Source: Lacrimispora saccharolytica
Lineage (GTDB): Bacteria > Bacillota > Clostridia > Lachnospirales > Lachnospiraceae
NCBI GenBank assembly: GCA_016899975.1
Contig: JACJJN010000008.1
Coordinates: 48,345-112,344 of the forward strand
Length of the DNA: 64,000 nt
Direction: 5' to 3'
Shown: positions 14,629 to 23,976 of the stretch, piece by piece
Position numbering within the stretch: the stretch's first letter is position 1
How the letters are laid out: the number at the start of each line of letters is the position of its first letter
Translations under genes and position numbers: made by a program
The notes under the pieces: model-generated
Told to the model about the DNA's origin: nothing
The model's database searches: none
The model's input: only the letters and a program-made list of their open reading frames with translations

Positions 14629-15714
14629 GTGAGAAAGAAGAAAAACGTCAATGAAAAAAAGTGGATGGAGCACGCGTCATGGTATCTGCTGGTGACGGCG
14701 GCACTGCTGGCGCTTCTGGTCTTCTCCGTACTGATATCCATCACCTTTGGCAATGCGGATATCTCCGTGCGGGAAGTCTATCAGGTGGTCCTCTATGAGG
14801 TGTTCCATATACAGAGCCTGGAGGAATATGGAACAGGCGCGATCCATGACGTTGTCTGGCTGATCCGTTTTCCGCGGGCGGTTCTGGCGGTGGCTGTGGG
14901 AATGGGTCTGGCTGTATGCGGCGCAGTGATGCAGGCAGTGGTGAAAAATTCCCTGGCGGATCCCTATGTGCTTGGAATTTCTTCCGGCGCCACCCTGGGC
15001 GCTACCCTTGCCATCATGCTGGGGATCGGAACGGTGTTCGGGAGCAACTCTGTGGGGATCATGGCGTTTTTCGGCGCGCTGGCGGCTTCCTTTCTGGTAT
15101 TGTTTATTTCCAATATCGGAGGGAGGCCGGGAGCGGCAAAACTGATTCTTGCCGGCATGGCGGTCAGTGCGGTCTTTTCCGCGTTTTCCAGCTTTGTGCT
15201 GTATATCGCCAACGACAAGGGCGCGTCCCAGTCAGTGACTTACTGGGCGATGGGCAGTCTTGCCGGCGCCAAGTGGGAAAATGTGAAGGTGATCTTTCCT
15301 GTGATCATGATCGGATGCCTTCTGTTCTGGACTCAGTACAGGAATCTGAATCTGATGCTGTACGGAGATGAGACAGCGATCACGTTGGGAACGAATCTGC
15401 AGAACGTGCGGATGTGTTATATGATCCTGGTGTCGGTGATCGTGGGATTTGCGGTGTATGCGGCAGGAATGATTGGGTTTGTGGGATTGATCATCCCCCA
15501 TGCGGTGCGCCTGTTGTTCGGTACGGATCACCGGAAGCTAATCCCTCTCTGTGCGCTTTGCGGAGCGATCTTCCTGATCTGGTGCGACGTGCTGTGCCGG
15601 GTCATTCTGGAAAATTCTGAGATGCCTATCGGCATTTTGGTCTCCCTGGTGGGCGCTCCCTGCTTTATTTATCTGATGATACGGAAATCTCATGGATTTG
15701 GAGGAGCAGAATAA
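14629..15714 (+). CDS. FecCD-family ABC transporter permease
   Basis: A 361-residue permease of the BtuC/FecCD family with about nine to ten membrane segments. Diagnostic stretches are RFPRAVLAVAVGMGLAVCGAVMQAVVKNSLADPYVLGISSGA (about residues 83-124, in the conserved R-LPR-A and NPLA/P-LG-SGA positions), GQ-like YWAMGSLAGAKW, and the coupling region GFVGLIIPHAVRLLFGTDHR near residue 290. It begins with GTG 3 bp after the binding-protein stop, and its stop overlaps the ATPase start (TAATG). It forms the membrane channel of the importer. Confidence 0.9.
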   Translation: MRKKKNVNEKKWMEHASWYLLVTAALLALLVFSVLISITFGNADISVREVYQVVLYEVFHIQSLEEYGTGAIHDVVWLIRFPRAVLAVAVGMGLAVCGAVMQAVVKNSLADPYVLGISSGATLGATLAIMLGIGTVFGSNSVGIMAFFGALAASFLVLFISNIGGRPGAAKLILAGMAVSAVFSAFSSFVLYIANDKGASQSVTYWAMGSLAGAKWENVKVIFPVIMIGCLLFWTQYRNLNLMLYGDETAITLGTNLQNVRMCYMILVSVIVGFAVYAAGMIGFVGLIIPHAVRLLFGTDHRKLIPLCALCGAIFLIWCDVLCRVILENSEMPIGILVSLVGAPCFIYLMIRKSHGFGGAE

Positions 15715-16487
15715 TGGAAATACGCACAGAGGACACGACTCTGTCCTACGGAGCGGCAAGGATACTGAAAGGAATCTCCCTGGAGACCCACACCGGAGAG
15801 TTCGTGGGGATCATCGGTCCAAACGGGAGCGGAAAATCCACGCTGCTCAAATGTATTTACCGGGTATTGAAGCCTGATGGCGGCTGCATCTGGCTGGGCG
15901 ATCAGGAGCTGCATGAAATGAAGATCAGGAATTCTGCCCGAAAGGTGGCGGTCGTCGCCCAGCATAATTATTATAATTTTGAATTTTCCGTCCGCGAAGT
16001 GGTGATGATGGGGCGGGCGCCTCATAAAAAGATGCTGGAGAAGGACGGGGCGAAAGATTTCGAGATTGTGGATCAGGCGCTGAAAACAGTTGGAATGTAC
16101 GAATTTGCCGACCGGAATTTTTCCACGCTGTCCGGCGGCGAGCAGCAGAGGGTGATCCTGGCGCGGGCGCTGGCGCAGCAGACGCCCTGCCTGATCCTGG
16201 ATGAACCGACCAATCATCTGGATATCACCCACCAGCTGCAGTTGATGGAACTGGTTCGGGGGCTGAATGTGACTGTTTTGTCAGCAATTCATGATTTGAA
16301 TATTGCCGCTATGTACTGCGACCGTCTGTACATTCTGAAGGATGGCGAGATCGTGGGCAGCGGCACGCCGGAGGAACTTCTGACGCCGGAGACAATCCGA
16401 CGGGTCTACCAGGTGGAGTCAGAAATTGTCCGGGATCGAAACGGGAAAATGCATATTTTGTTTACGGAAGGGAAAAAATTTTCATGA
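15714..16487 (+). CDS. Fe3+/cobalamin-type ABC transporter ATP-binding protein
   Basis: A 257-residue ATPase of the FepC/BtuD class. Walker A GPNGSGKST (about residues 36-44), Q-loop VVAQHNYYNF, signature LSGGEQQRVILARAL, Walker B LILDEPTNHLD and the switch His in AIHDLN are all intact. It powers the importer formed with the two upstream genes. The next gene starts inside its stop (ATGA), so the CGGC protein is translated with the transporter. Confidence 0.92.
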   Translation: MEIRTEDTTLSYGAARILKGISLETHTGEFVGIIGPNGSGKSTLLKCIYRVLKPDGGCIWLGDQELHEMKIRNSARKVAVVAQHNYYNFEFSVREVVMMGRAPHKKMLEKDGAKDFEIVDQALKTVGMYEFADRNFSTLSGGEQQRVILARALAQQTPCLILDEPTNHLDITHQLQLMELVRGLNVTVLSAIHDLNIAAMYCDRLYILKDGEIVGSGTPEELLTPETIRRVYQVESEIVRDRNGKMHILFTEGKKFS

Positions 16488-16849
16488 AGAATATAGGAAT
16501 CCTGACCTGTCTGCGCGCCGGACAGGTCTGTGCCGGTGTTTCCTGCCTGCGGGCTTTTGCGGAGCGCCGGTATTTTTTTGAAAAATACGGAGCAGATGTT
16601 CGGCTGCTTGCTTTTATGAAATGTAATGGATGCCCGAAAGACGGGGCGGCGGAACCCCGTCAGGATCCGGGCATATTGGAAAAAGTAGAGCGGCTGAGCC
16701 AGGAAGGGATTGAAGCGGTGCATGTGGGTGTCTGCCGTTTTCAGAAGACCGAAAACGGAGAGCGGAAAGAGTGCGAACGGCTGATGGAAATCTGTCAGAT
16801 GATAGAAGAGAAGGGGATTCCGGTGATCCGCGGTACGCACAGGGAATAA
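16484..16849 (+). CDS. CGGC-domain protein
   Basis: A 121-residue protein matching the CGGC domain family, small Cys-rich proteins of unknown, possibly metal-binding, function. Cysteines appear at LTCLRAGQVCAGVSCLRAF near the N-terminus, at MKCNGCPKDG around residue 45, and at HVGVCRFQK and ERKECERL later. The family core is usually C-G-G-C; here it reads CNGC. It is translationally coupled to the ABC ATPase, which suggests a role linked to handling the imported iron or corrinoid, but this is inference from position. Confidence 0.75.
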   Translation: MKNIGILTCLRAGQVCAGVSCLRAFAERRYFFEKYGADVRLLAFMKCNGCPKDGAAEPRQDPGILEKVERLSQEGIEAVHVGVCRFQKTENGERKECERLMEICQMIEEKGIPVIRGTHRE

Positions 16850-16864
16850 AGCTGAAACTTTCTC

Positions 16865-16893
16865 TTGACAAAGCCCATTCTATTGACTAATAT
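16865..16893 (+). promoter_or_regulatory. Probable glyA promoter
   Basis: TTGACA (16865-16870), 17 bp, then TAATAT (16888-16893), about 55 bp before the glyA start. Confidence 0.6.
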
Positions 16894-16947
16894 GTACTCA
16901 TAATGTGCGTGTCACAAAAACAAAAGTATTTCCAGGAGGAACAGATT

Positions 16948-18183
<1,236 letters not shown>

Positions 18184-18189
<6 letters not shown>

Positions 18190-18227
18190 AAAGAAAAGGA
18201 GGGCAGCGCCTCAGCAGCGCTGCCCTC
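18184..18227. terminator. Terminator shared by glyA and the minus-strand GNAT
   Basis: GAGGGCAGCGC (18199-18209) pairs perfectly with GCGCTGCCCTC (18217-18227). On the minus strand it runs into CCTTTTCTTTTC, a good terminator tail; the + side has only a weak T content. Confidence 0.75.
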
Positions 18228-18236
18228 TCCCTATGT

Positions 18237-18650
18237 TCAGAGTTCTTTGATCATCTGAATATGCGGACAAAATTCGTCAAGATAGGACTCCCCGACACAG
18301 TGATAACCGTTTTTCTGATAAAAGGGAACTGCCTGTTCCTGAGCGGAGAGCAGAATTTTCCGTCCGCCTCTTTTGCGGATCTCCTGATCCAAAGTATCCA
18401 TAAGAAAACTTCCTAGATGACATCCCCGGAATTCTCTGCGCACAGCAATTCTTCCGGCGACAAATACGCCCTCTTCATGATCCGGATAAAAACGGCATAC
18501 GGCAGCCGGAGTTCCATTTTCATAAAATACGATATGTTCTGCTATGCAGTCTGTCTCGTCAAATTCATTAGAAAACCCCTGTTCCTCGATAAAAACTTCT
18601 GTGCGGATGCTCTCCGCATCCTTGCTGAGAGCTGAAACCGTGTATTCCAT
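18237..18650 (-). CDS. ElaA/GNAT-type N-acetyltransferase
   Basis: A 137-residue GNAT protein. The N-terminal region IRTEVFIEEQGFSNEFDETD resembles the ElaA-type acetyltransferases, followed by HIVFYENGTPAAVCRFYP, the acetyl-CoA loop RREFRGCHLGSFLMDTL (about residues 80-96) and FYQKNGYHCVGESYLDEFCPHIQMIKEL at the end. The start at 18650 lies behind GGAGG on the minus strand; the frame is open further upstream into a structured repeat but without a ribosome site. The substrate is unknown. It converges with glyA onto a shared hairpin. Confidence 0.85.
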   Translation of the reverse strand: MEYTVSALSKDAESIRTEVFIEEQGFSNEFDETDCIAEHIVFYENGTPAAVCRFYPDHEEGVFVAGRIAVRREFRGCHLGSFLMDTLDQEIRKRGGRKILLSAQEQAVPFYQKNGYHCVGESYLDEFCPHIQMIKEL

Positions 18651-18681
18651 ATAAAAACCTCCTGCTGCACGTTTTTTCATT

Positions 18682-18803
18682 CCCGCTGGCAACGAGCCAA
18701 GCGGACATGCTTGCATGTCCATTTGGCGACTGCCGCGAGGGTCAGATACCCCGCAGCTCTGCTGCGCTGCATGTTTGATGCCCCGTAGCTTGCTGCGGGG
18801 TAT
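18682..18803. repeat. Two large consecutive hairpins, intergenic
   Basis: The first palindrome (18682-18741) nests CCCGC/GCGaGGG, GCCAA/TTGGC and GGACATG/CATGTCC. The second (18746-18803) pairs ATACCCCGCAGC with GCTGCGGGGTAT around inner GCTGCG/CCCCGTAGC elements. This looks like an intergenic palindromic repeat; only one copy is in the window. It lies upstream of both the minus-strand GNAT and the next + strand promoter. Confidence 0.6.
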
Positions 18804-18812
18804 TTGACTTGT

Positions 18813-19056
18813 TTGACAGAAAAAAAGATATCATAAAATAGGAGAAAAGACAATGTAGAAAACAATTTTCATACATGTTCCGAAAAGCCCATAACATGGA
18901 GGAAGGGCCGATGCGGAACATCGACCCCTGTGAAAAAGAAGATTTATAAAAAAGTTAGGTGTTTGTTAGGCGAGGACCAACAACAATGCATCCGAAGATG
19001 AATCATTGCCGTCCTCTTGTTTACAATACCAAGTATAAAGGGAAAATGTGTGCAAA
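18813..19056 (+). promoter_or_regulatory. Promoter-like element followed by a possible structured RNA, unidentified
   Basis: TTGACA (18813-18818) and TAAAAT (18834-18839) with a 15-bp spacer precede two strong stem-loops. The first is ATGTTCCG/CGGAACAT (18875-18921) with inner GCCC/GGGC. The second is GAGGAC/GTCCTC (18972-19016) with inner CAATG/CATTG. No coding frame fits. I could not match it to SRP RNA, 6S RNA, tmRNA or RNase P RNA. It could be an sRNA or a long leader of the VanZ-like gene. Confidence 0.4.
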
Positions 19057-19221
19057 GTGTGTACAGAACTTAAAGGTTTTATAAAGAGAATCTGAAACTT
19101 TTCAAAATCTCTCCGTGAAAAAATCATGAACTTTTAAGAAAAACGCGTATATGAATTTAAGAAATTTCTTTTATCCTAGAATGTGTTTGAACAGAGAAAA
19201 GAAAAAGGAGACAAAACACGT

Positions 19222-19818
19222 ATGTATTTACTGAAATCTGTACTCAGTGTATTCCCTTTCTGTATTTTATTTCATATTCTCATGGTGTATCAGGGACGAA
19301 AAGCAAAGGAGTCTTTTAGGACGTTCCACTTTGTATGGGCGTATCTGCTGATCCTGTATACTTCTCTGGTATTTTCTGTCACCGGGTCCGTGACGTTGGA
19401 GGAAGCTGTCCGGGCGGTGGGAAAACTTCCGGTGATGGCGGACATTTCCTGGATTCCATTTGCGTCGGGGCTTACTTTTCCGATGGTTCTCAATTTGGTG
19501 ATGTTTCTTCCTCTTGGCTTTCTGCTTCCTGTACTTTGGGACAGGTTCCGCAGTTTCGGCCGCGTACTGACTGCCGGGTTCCTATGTTCGCTTGTTCTTG
19601 AACTTGGGCAGCTTTTCAACTTCCGCGCCACAGACTTGGAAGATCTGTTGATGAATACCGCAGGAGCAGCCGCCGGTTTTCTGCTCTGGCTGCTTTTGAT
19701 GAAGCTGCTGCGGATCAAAATCCGCTGGAAAGGTCTTCGGAGCGGGTCGTTTCTGGTGCGCCATGAGATGGAGTTTCTGATGATTTTCGCGTTTCTTGGA
19801 CACTTTTTTCTGTCGTAA
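19222..19818 (+). CDS. VanZ family membrane protein
   Basis: A 198-residue protein with about five hydrophobic segments and the VanZ-like layout: WIPFASGLTFPMVLNLVMFLPLGFLLP in the middle, then a LVLELGQLFNFRATDLEDLLMNTAGAAAGFLLW segment, the family's most conserved part (about residues 128-160). VanZ of enterococci gives low-level teicoplanin resistance; most clostridial homologues have no known role. ATG 19222 is 11 bp behind GGAG; an upstream GTG at 19183 is in frame but lies before that site. The stop codon lies inside the palindrome CTGTCGTAACGACAG. Confidence 0.85.
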   Translation: MYLLKSVLSVFPFCILFHILMVYQGRKAKESFRTFHFVWAYLLILYTSLVFSVTGSVTLEEAVRAVGKLPVMADISWIPFASGLTFPMVLNLVMFLPLGFLLPVLWDRFRSFGRVLTAGFLCSLVLELGQLFNFRATDLEDLLMNTAGAAAGFLLWLLLMKLLRIKIRWKGLRSGSFLVRHEMEFLMIFAFLGHFFLS

Positions 19819-19830
19819 CGACAGAAGTGC

Positions 19831-19859
19831 TTGCAAAGAAATAGAAAAAAAGATACAAT
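19831..19859 (+). promoter_or_regulatory. xpt promoter
   Basis: TTGCAA (19831-19836), 17 bp, TACAAT (19854-19859). The leader to the ATG is only about 30 nt, too short for a purine riboswitch. Confidence 0.7.
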
Positions 19860-19897
19860 AGTAGGAAATCAAAAAGAAAGCACGGAGGTTTCTATTC

Positions 19898-20479
19898 ATG
19901 GAGCTGTTGAAAGAGAGAATCAGAAAGGACGGAAAAGTCAAGGAAGGAAATGTGCTGAAGGTGGACAGTTTCCTCAATCACCAGATGGACATCCATCTGT
20001 TCCAGGAGATCGGAAAAGAATTTCAGAAGCGTTTTCAGGGGGAGGAGATCAATAAGATCCTTACCATTGAAGCGTCTGGAATCGGTATCGCCTGTATTGT
20101 CGCACAGTCCTTTGACGTACCGGTGGTATTCGCAAAGAAGACGCAGACCAAAAACATTGCCGGTGATACCTGGACAACGAAAGTAGAATCTTTTACTCAT
20201 GGACGGATCTACGACATCATTGTAGCGAAGGAATTCCTTGGAAAAGGCGACAAGGTGCTGATCATCGACGATTTTATGGCGAACGGAAAAGCGCTGGAAG
20301 GACTTGCTGAACTGGTAACCATGTCCGGCGCAGAACTGGTAGGCGCTGGTATTGTAATTGAAAAAGGATTCCAGCCGGGAGGAGACGAACTGCGCCGCAA
20401 AGGAATCCGTGTGGAATCTCTTGCAATCATCGAATCCATGAATGACAAGACCGGAGAGATTGTTTTCCGGGATGAATGA
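19898..20479 (+). CDS. xpt: Xanthine phosphoribosyltransferase
   Basis: Xpt salvages xanthine to XMP using PRPP. The 193-residue protein has the family length and motifs: [15 protein letters not shown] near residue 20, [11 protein letters not shown] (about 57-67), the [13 protein letters not shown] loop, and the PRPP-binding motif [14 protein letters not shown] (about 119-132). The start follows a GGAGG site. In many Firmicutes xpt is controlled by a guanine riboswitch; here the 5' leader is too short, so regulation must differ. It is a single-gene unit ending in a weak hairpin with a T6 tail. Confidence 0.94.
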   Translation: MELLKERIRKDGKVKEGNVLKVDSFLNHQMDIHLFQEIGKEFQKRFQGEEINKILTIEASGIGIACIVAQSFDVPVVFAKKTQTKNIAGDTWTTKVESFTHGRIYDIIVAKEFLGKGDKVLIIDDFMANGKALEGLAELVTMSGAELVGAGIVIEKGFQPGGDELRRKGIRVESLAIIESMNDKTGEIVFRDE

Positions 20480-20515
20480 TCGGAACCCATAAAAATAGAA
20501 GATTTTCGCAGAAGC

Positions 20516-20557
20516 TGCCGCAGCAACAGACAGAACCTCTGAGCCGCGGCATTTTTT
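20516..20557 (+). terminator. Probable terminator of xpt
   Basis: TGCCGC (20516-20521) pairs with GCGGCA (20546-20551), followed by T6. The stem is short with a large loop. Confidence 0.45.
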
Positions 20558-20602
20558 GGTTGAAAAATGTCAATTCTGCAGCTGCGTAATATGCGTAATC
20601 GT

Positions 20603-21226
20603 TCAGATGTCTGAACGGTTGATCAGATTCAGCGCCGTATAAGGCGCAAGTTCAAGGCGGACGAAGTATCCACGGTCATGATGACAGTTCGGACATTTCT
20701 CCGGAACGGTTGTTCCCTGGTAGATATGGCCGCAGGACAGACACATCCAGGAGGTTTCCACATCGGAGACAAACAGTTTGTTCTGTTCCAGAAGATCCGC
20801 GAACAGTCCGAAGCGTTCCCCGTGGAGCTTTTCCACAGCGCCGATCATATGGAAAGAGGAAGCAACGGATAAAAATCCTTCTTCCCGCGCGGTCTTTTCG
20901 AAAGCTTTGTACACATCGTCATGTTCTTCAAATTCGTTGTGCTGTGCAAAGCGAAGAAGCTGTGCCACATCTTCCGACAGATCCACCGGATATGTGCCGT
21001 CAATGGTGATGGAGGTTCCCGCAAGGGAGGAAAGATGATTGTAGAAAATTTCCGCATGTTCTTCTTCCTGGCTGGCAGTGAAGCGGAAGACGGCTTCCAT
21101 AACGGCAAGCCCGTTCTTTTTGGCGCAGGAGGCGGCAAAAGTATAGCGGTTTCTCGCCTGGCTTTCTCCCGCGAAGGCGCGCATCAGGTTTTTTCTGGTT
21201 TTGCTGGAATTGAAATCAGTTGTCAT
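20603..21226 (-). CDS. Rubrerythrin
   Basis: A 207-residue non-heme iron peroxidase protecting anaerobes from hydrogen peroxide. The N-terminal ferritin-like domain carries the di-iron ligands in AFAGESQARNRY (Glu near residue 21), ASQEEEHAEIF (about 51-61) and the later VEKLHGERF helix. The C-terminal rubredoxin-like knuckles are CLSCG and CPNC (about residues 160-180). The start is followed by MTTDFNSSKTRKNLM, usual for the family. It is a single-gene unit on the minus strand, convergent with xpt, and fits the strictly anaerobic lifestyle suggested by neighbouring genes. Confidence 0.93.
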   Translation of the reverse strand: MTTDFNSSKTRKNLMRAFAGESQARNRYTFAASCAKKNGLAVMEAVFRFTASQEEEHAEIFYNHLSSLAGTSITIDGTYPVDLSEDVAQLLRFAQHNEFEEHDDVYKAFEKTAREEGFLSVASSFHMIGAVEKLHGERFGLFADLLEQNKLFVSDVETSWMCLSCGHIYQGTTVPEKCPNCHHDRGYFVRLELAPYTALNLINRSDI

Positions 21227-21373
21227 ATGGAATCCCTTTCTTTTTTCTTTTACTATAACCAGAACTCTTTGCGGTTATACTTTTGATGTGGTAAAATAAA
21301 GACATCCATTTTGAATCTTGCGAGGAAATGGAAAGGGACAGATAAGAATTTCAAAGGAAGAGAGGGAAAACAA

Positions 21374-22396
21374 ATGACAGAAGTAACGCTTGGAAAAACC
21401 GGGATCACAGTCAACAAGAATGGTTTTGGCGCTCTCCCGATCCAGAGGATCAGCAAAGAGGATGCTGTAAAACTTCTGCGGAGAGCCTATGACGGCGGGA
21501 TGCACTTTTTTGACACGGCAAGAGCTTACACGGACAGTGAGGAAAAGCTGGGTGCTGCGTTCTCGCATATGAGGGACAAGGTATACATTTCTTCCAAGAC
21601 GATGGCGCAGAATGCGGATCAGTTCTGGAAAGATCTGGAAACCAGCCTGAAAATGCTCAATACAGATTATATCGACCTGTATCAGTTCCACAATCCTGCA
21701 TTCTGCCCGAAACCAGGAGATGGAACCGGTCTGTATGAGGCAATGCTGGAGGCGAAGGCGCAGGGAAAAATCCGCCATATCGGCATTACCAACCACCGTC
21801 TGAAAGTGGCGGATGAGATCCTGGAGTCCGGTCTTTACGAGACGCTGCAGTTTCCATTCTGTTATCTTGCCACGGAGCAGGATCTGAAGATTGTGGAAAA
21901 ATGTAAGGAAAAACAGATGGGATTTCTGGCAATGAAAGCGCTTTCCGGAGGACTGATCAACAATTCCGCGGCTGCTTATGCGTATCTGGCACAGTTTGAC
22001 CACGTACTTCCGATCTGGGGTGTACAGAGAGAGAAGGAACTGGATGAATTTCTGGAATATGTAGACTGTCCGCCGCAGATGACGCCGGAACTGGAAGCGC
22101 AGATTGAAAAAGACCGCAAAGAACTTTCCGGAAACTTCTGCAGAGCCTGTGGATATTGTATGCCATGCCCGGCTGGAATTGAGATCAATACCTGTGCCCG
22201 TATGAGTCTGTTGATCCGCCGTGCTCCGTCCGCTGCACAGCTCACCCCTCAGGCGCAGGAGATGATGAAGAAGATTGAAGGATGTCTGCACTGCGGAGCC
22301 TGTATGAAGAAATGTCCTTACGGACTGAATACACCGCAGCTGCTGGAGGAAAATTATAAAGATTATAAAGAGATCCTGGCGGGAAAAGAAATCTGA
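21374..22396 (+). CDS. Aldo/keto reductase with C-terminal 4Fe-4S region
   Basis: A 340-residue protein with an N-terminal (beta/alpha)8 aldo/keto reductase domain and a C-terminal Fe-S extension. In the reductase part, FDTARAYTDSEEKLG gives the catalytic Asp and Tyr, YIDLYQFHNPAF the conserved strand, and IRHIGITNHRL the following one. The tail has CRACGYCMPCPAGI (about residues 256-269) and CLHCGACMKKCPYGL (about 308-322), together forming ferredoxin-like cluster sites. Such proteins are common in Clostridia; the electron donor may be ferredoxin rather than NADPH, but the substrate is unknown. ATG 21374 was chosen as the start of the conserved MTEVTLGKTG region. Confidence 0.88.
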   Translation: MTEVTLGKTGITVNKNGFGALPIQRISKEDAVKLLRRAYDGGMHFFDTARAYTDSEEKLGAAFSHMRDKVYISSKTMAQNADQFWKDLETSLKMLNTDYIDLYQFHNPAFCPKPGDGTGLYEAMLEAKAQGKIRHIGITNHRLKVADEILESGLYETLQFPFCYLATEQDLKIVEKCKEKQMGFLAMKALSGGLINNSAAAYAYLAQFDHVLPIWGVQREKELDEFLEYVDCPPQMTPELEAQIEKDRKELSGNFCRACGYCMPCPAGIEINTCARMSLLIRRAPSAAQLTPQAQEMMKKIEGCLHCGACMKKCPYGLNTPQLLEENYKDYKEILAGKEI

Positions 22397-22539
22397 GCGC
22401 CCTCTGAAAGGGAAGACAAATTTTTTCGGTCATTTTCGTGTTTTTCGAAAATGTATTTCAGCGAATTGTACAGAATTTATGTAAATTTTTATACATCGTG
22501 CCAAAAAAAACGGGATGGATGAAAATACTGGGAAAAGAA

Positions 22540-22568
22540 TTGACAGAAATTTATAAAATGTTTATAAT
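22540..22568 (+). promoter_or_regulatory. Consensus promoter of the oadB unit
   Basis: A perfect TTGACA (22540-22545), 17 bp, and a perfect TATAAT (22563-22568). Confidence 0.85.
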
Positions 22569-22575
22569 TAGAAAA

Positions 22576-22761
22576 GATAAAGGGGAGTAGCTGCCATTTA
22601 AGATGGATTTTCCTGCGCCATACCGGTTGAGGGAGGAATGTATTTGAAACTTGCAGGAAGAAGTTTTCAAATAAATTCCGGACTGCAATCCGCGGAAGAT
22701 TGAAATAGCAAGACTTTTATTGCAGTTGAATTCAAAATCGCTGTAATAAGAGTCTCTTTTT
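22576..22761 (+). promoter_or_regulatory. Structured leader, candidate riboswitch upstream of oadB
   Basis: The transcript would begin near ATAAAGGGGAGTAGC, the type of 5' motif seen in yybP-ykoY (Mn2+) riboswitches. ATAAAG (22577-22582) can pair with CTTTTAT (22714-22720) as a closing P1 stem. The same 3' strand is instead captured by a strong terminator (22712-22754) with a TCTTTTT tail, giving a classic two-state switch. The gene controlled encodes a Na+-pumping decarboxylase subunit, so Na+ or another ion are alternatives to Mn2+. The class is not settled. Confidence 0.55.
22711..22761 (+). terminator. Leader terminator of the oadB unit
   Basis: GACTTTTATTGCAG (22712-22725) pairs with CTGTAATAAGAGTC (22741-22754), followed by TCTTTTT. 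Confidence 0.8.
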
Positions 22762-22826
22762 GTAGGAAATTCCGCTTTTTGACGGCTATGATTCTTTTAT
22801 AATTTCATAAAGAAGGAGAAACGTAT

Positions 22827-23963
22827 ATGGAGTTTTTGATTGAAGGCATTATGGCCCTGACCTGGAAACAGGTAGTCATGTATGCAGTGGGAATTCTGTT
22901 GATCTGGCTGGCGATCAAGAAGGAGTACGAGCCTTCACTGCTGCTGCCGATGGGATTTGGAGCAATCATGGTCAATCTGCCGTTTTCCGGCGTGCTTGAC
23001 CAGGTGCTGCAGGGAGGCATCGAGTCTCATGGTATTATCGAGTGGCTGTTCAATGTCGGTATTGATGCTTCCGAGGCAATGCCGATCCTGCTGTTTATCG
23101 GTATCGGAGCAATGATCGACTTTGGTCCGCTGTTGTCCAATCCGGTCATGTTCCTGTTTGGCGCGGGCGCTCAGTTCGGTATTTTCGCAGCGGTTCTGCT
23201 TGCGGCACTGCTGGGATTCGACCTGAAAGACGCGGCATCCATCGGTATCATCGGTGCTGCAGACGGTCCGACTTCCATCCTGGTATCACAGATCATGAAT
23301 TCAAACTACATTGGGCCGATCGCGGTGGCGGCCTATTCTTACATGGCTCTGGTTCCGATCATTCAGCCGGCAGCCATCAAACTGGTTACCACAAAGAAAG
23401 AGCGCCGCATTCATATGGATTACAATCCGCAGAATGTCAGCCGTCAGATGCGTATCGCATTCCCAATCGTTGTTACGATCGTTGTTGGCATGATCGCACC
23501 GACCTCTGTTGCTCTTGTTGGCTTCCTGATGTTTGGTAACCTGATTCGTGAGTGTGGTGTTCTGGGAACCATGTCCGATACCGCACAGAACAATCTCGCA
23601 AACTTGATCACACTGCTTCTGGGAATCACTATTTCTTTCAGTATGCAGGCTGAGAATTTCGTAACCTTCCAGACGATCATGATCATGGTAATCGGTCTGT
23701 TCGCATTCGTTATGGATACCATCGGTGGTGTTCTGCTGGCGAAATTCATCAATCTGTTCCTGAAAAAGAAGATCAATCCTATGATCGGCGGCGCAGGTAT
23801 CTCTGCATTCCCGATGTCTTCCCGTGTTGTTCAGAAAATTGCAATGCAGGAAGATCCGAGCAACGTTATCCTGATGCATGCAGCCGGTGCAAACGTATCC
23901 GGACAGATTGCGTCCGTTATCGCCGGAGGTATGATCATTAACCTGGTAACAAGTATGCTGTAA
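22827..23963 (+). CDS. Na+-translocating decarboxylase beta subunit (OadB/MmdB/GcdB)
   Basis: A 378-residue multi-pass membrane protein that couples decarboxylation of a biotin-bound carboxyl group to Na+ export. Family signatures are present: IGAMIDFGPLLSNP near residue 92, the GAADGPTSI segment (about 139-147) holding the functional Asp, YSYMALVPIIQPAAIKL around residue 170, and GAGISAFPMSSRVVQK plus HAAGANVSGQIASVIAGG near the end. The beta subunit alone does not show whether the substrate is oxaloacetate, methylmalonyl-CoA or glutaconyl-CoA; the alpha subunit and biotin carrier are not adjacent. It follows a structured leader with terminator and is co-transcribed with a tiny membrane subunit. 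Confidence 0.92.
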   Translation: MEFLIEGIMALTWKQVVMYAVGILLIWLAIKKEYEPSLLLPMGFGAIMVNLPFSGVLDQVLQGGIESHGIIEWLFNVGIDASEAMPILLFIGIGAMIDFGPLLSNPVMFLFGAGAQFGIFAAVLLAALLGFDLKDAASIGIIGAADGPTSILVSQIMNSNYIGPIAVAAYSYMALVPIIQPAAIKLVTTKKERRIHMDYNPQNVSRQMRIAFPIVVTIVVGMIAPTSVALVGFLMFGNLIRECGVLGTMSDTAQNNLANLITLLLGITISFSMQAENFVTFQTIMIMVIGLFAFVMDTIGGVLLAKFINLFLKKKINPMIGGAGISAFPMSSRVVQKIAMQEDPSNVILMHAAGANVSGQIASVIAGGMIINLVTSML

Positions 23964-23976
23964 GGAGGAATAGATA

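Noticed and set aside
18850..19045. SRP, 6S, tmRNA or RNase P RNA
   Set aside because: The expected conserved motifs of these RNAs were not found; left as an unidentified structured region.
19819..19897. Guanine riboswitch before xpt
   Set aside because: Only about 30 nt lie between the promoter and the start codon; no purine aptamer fits.
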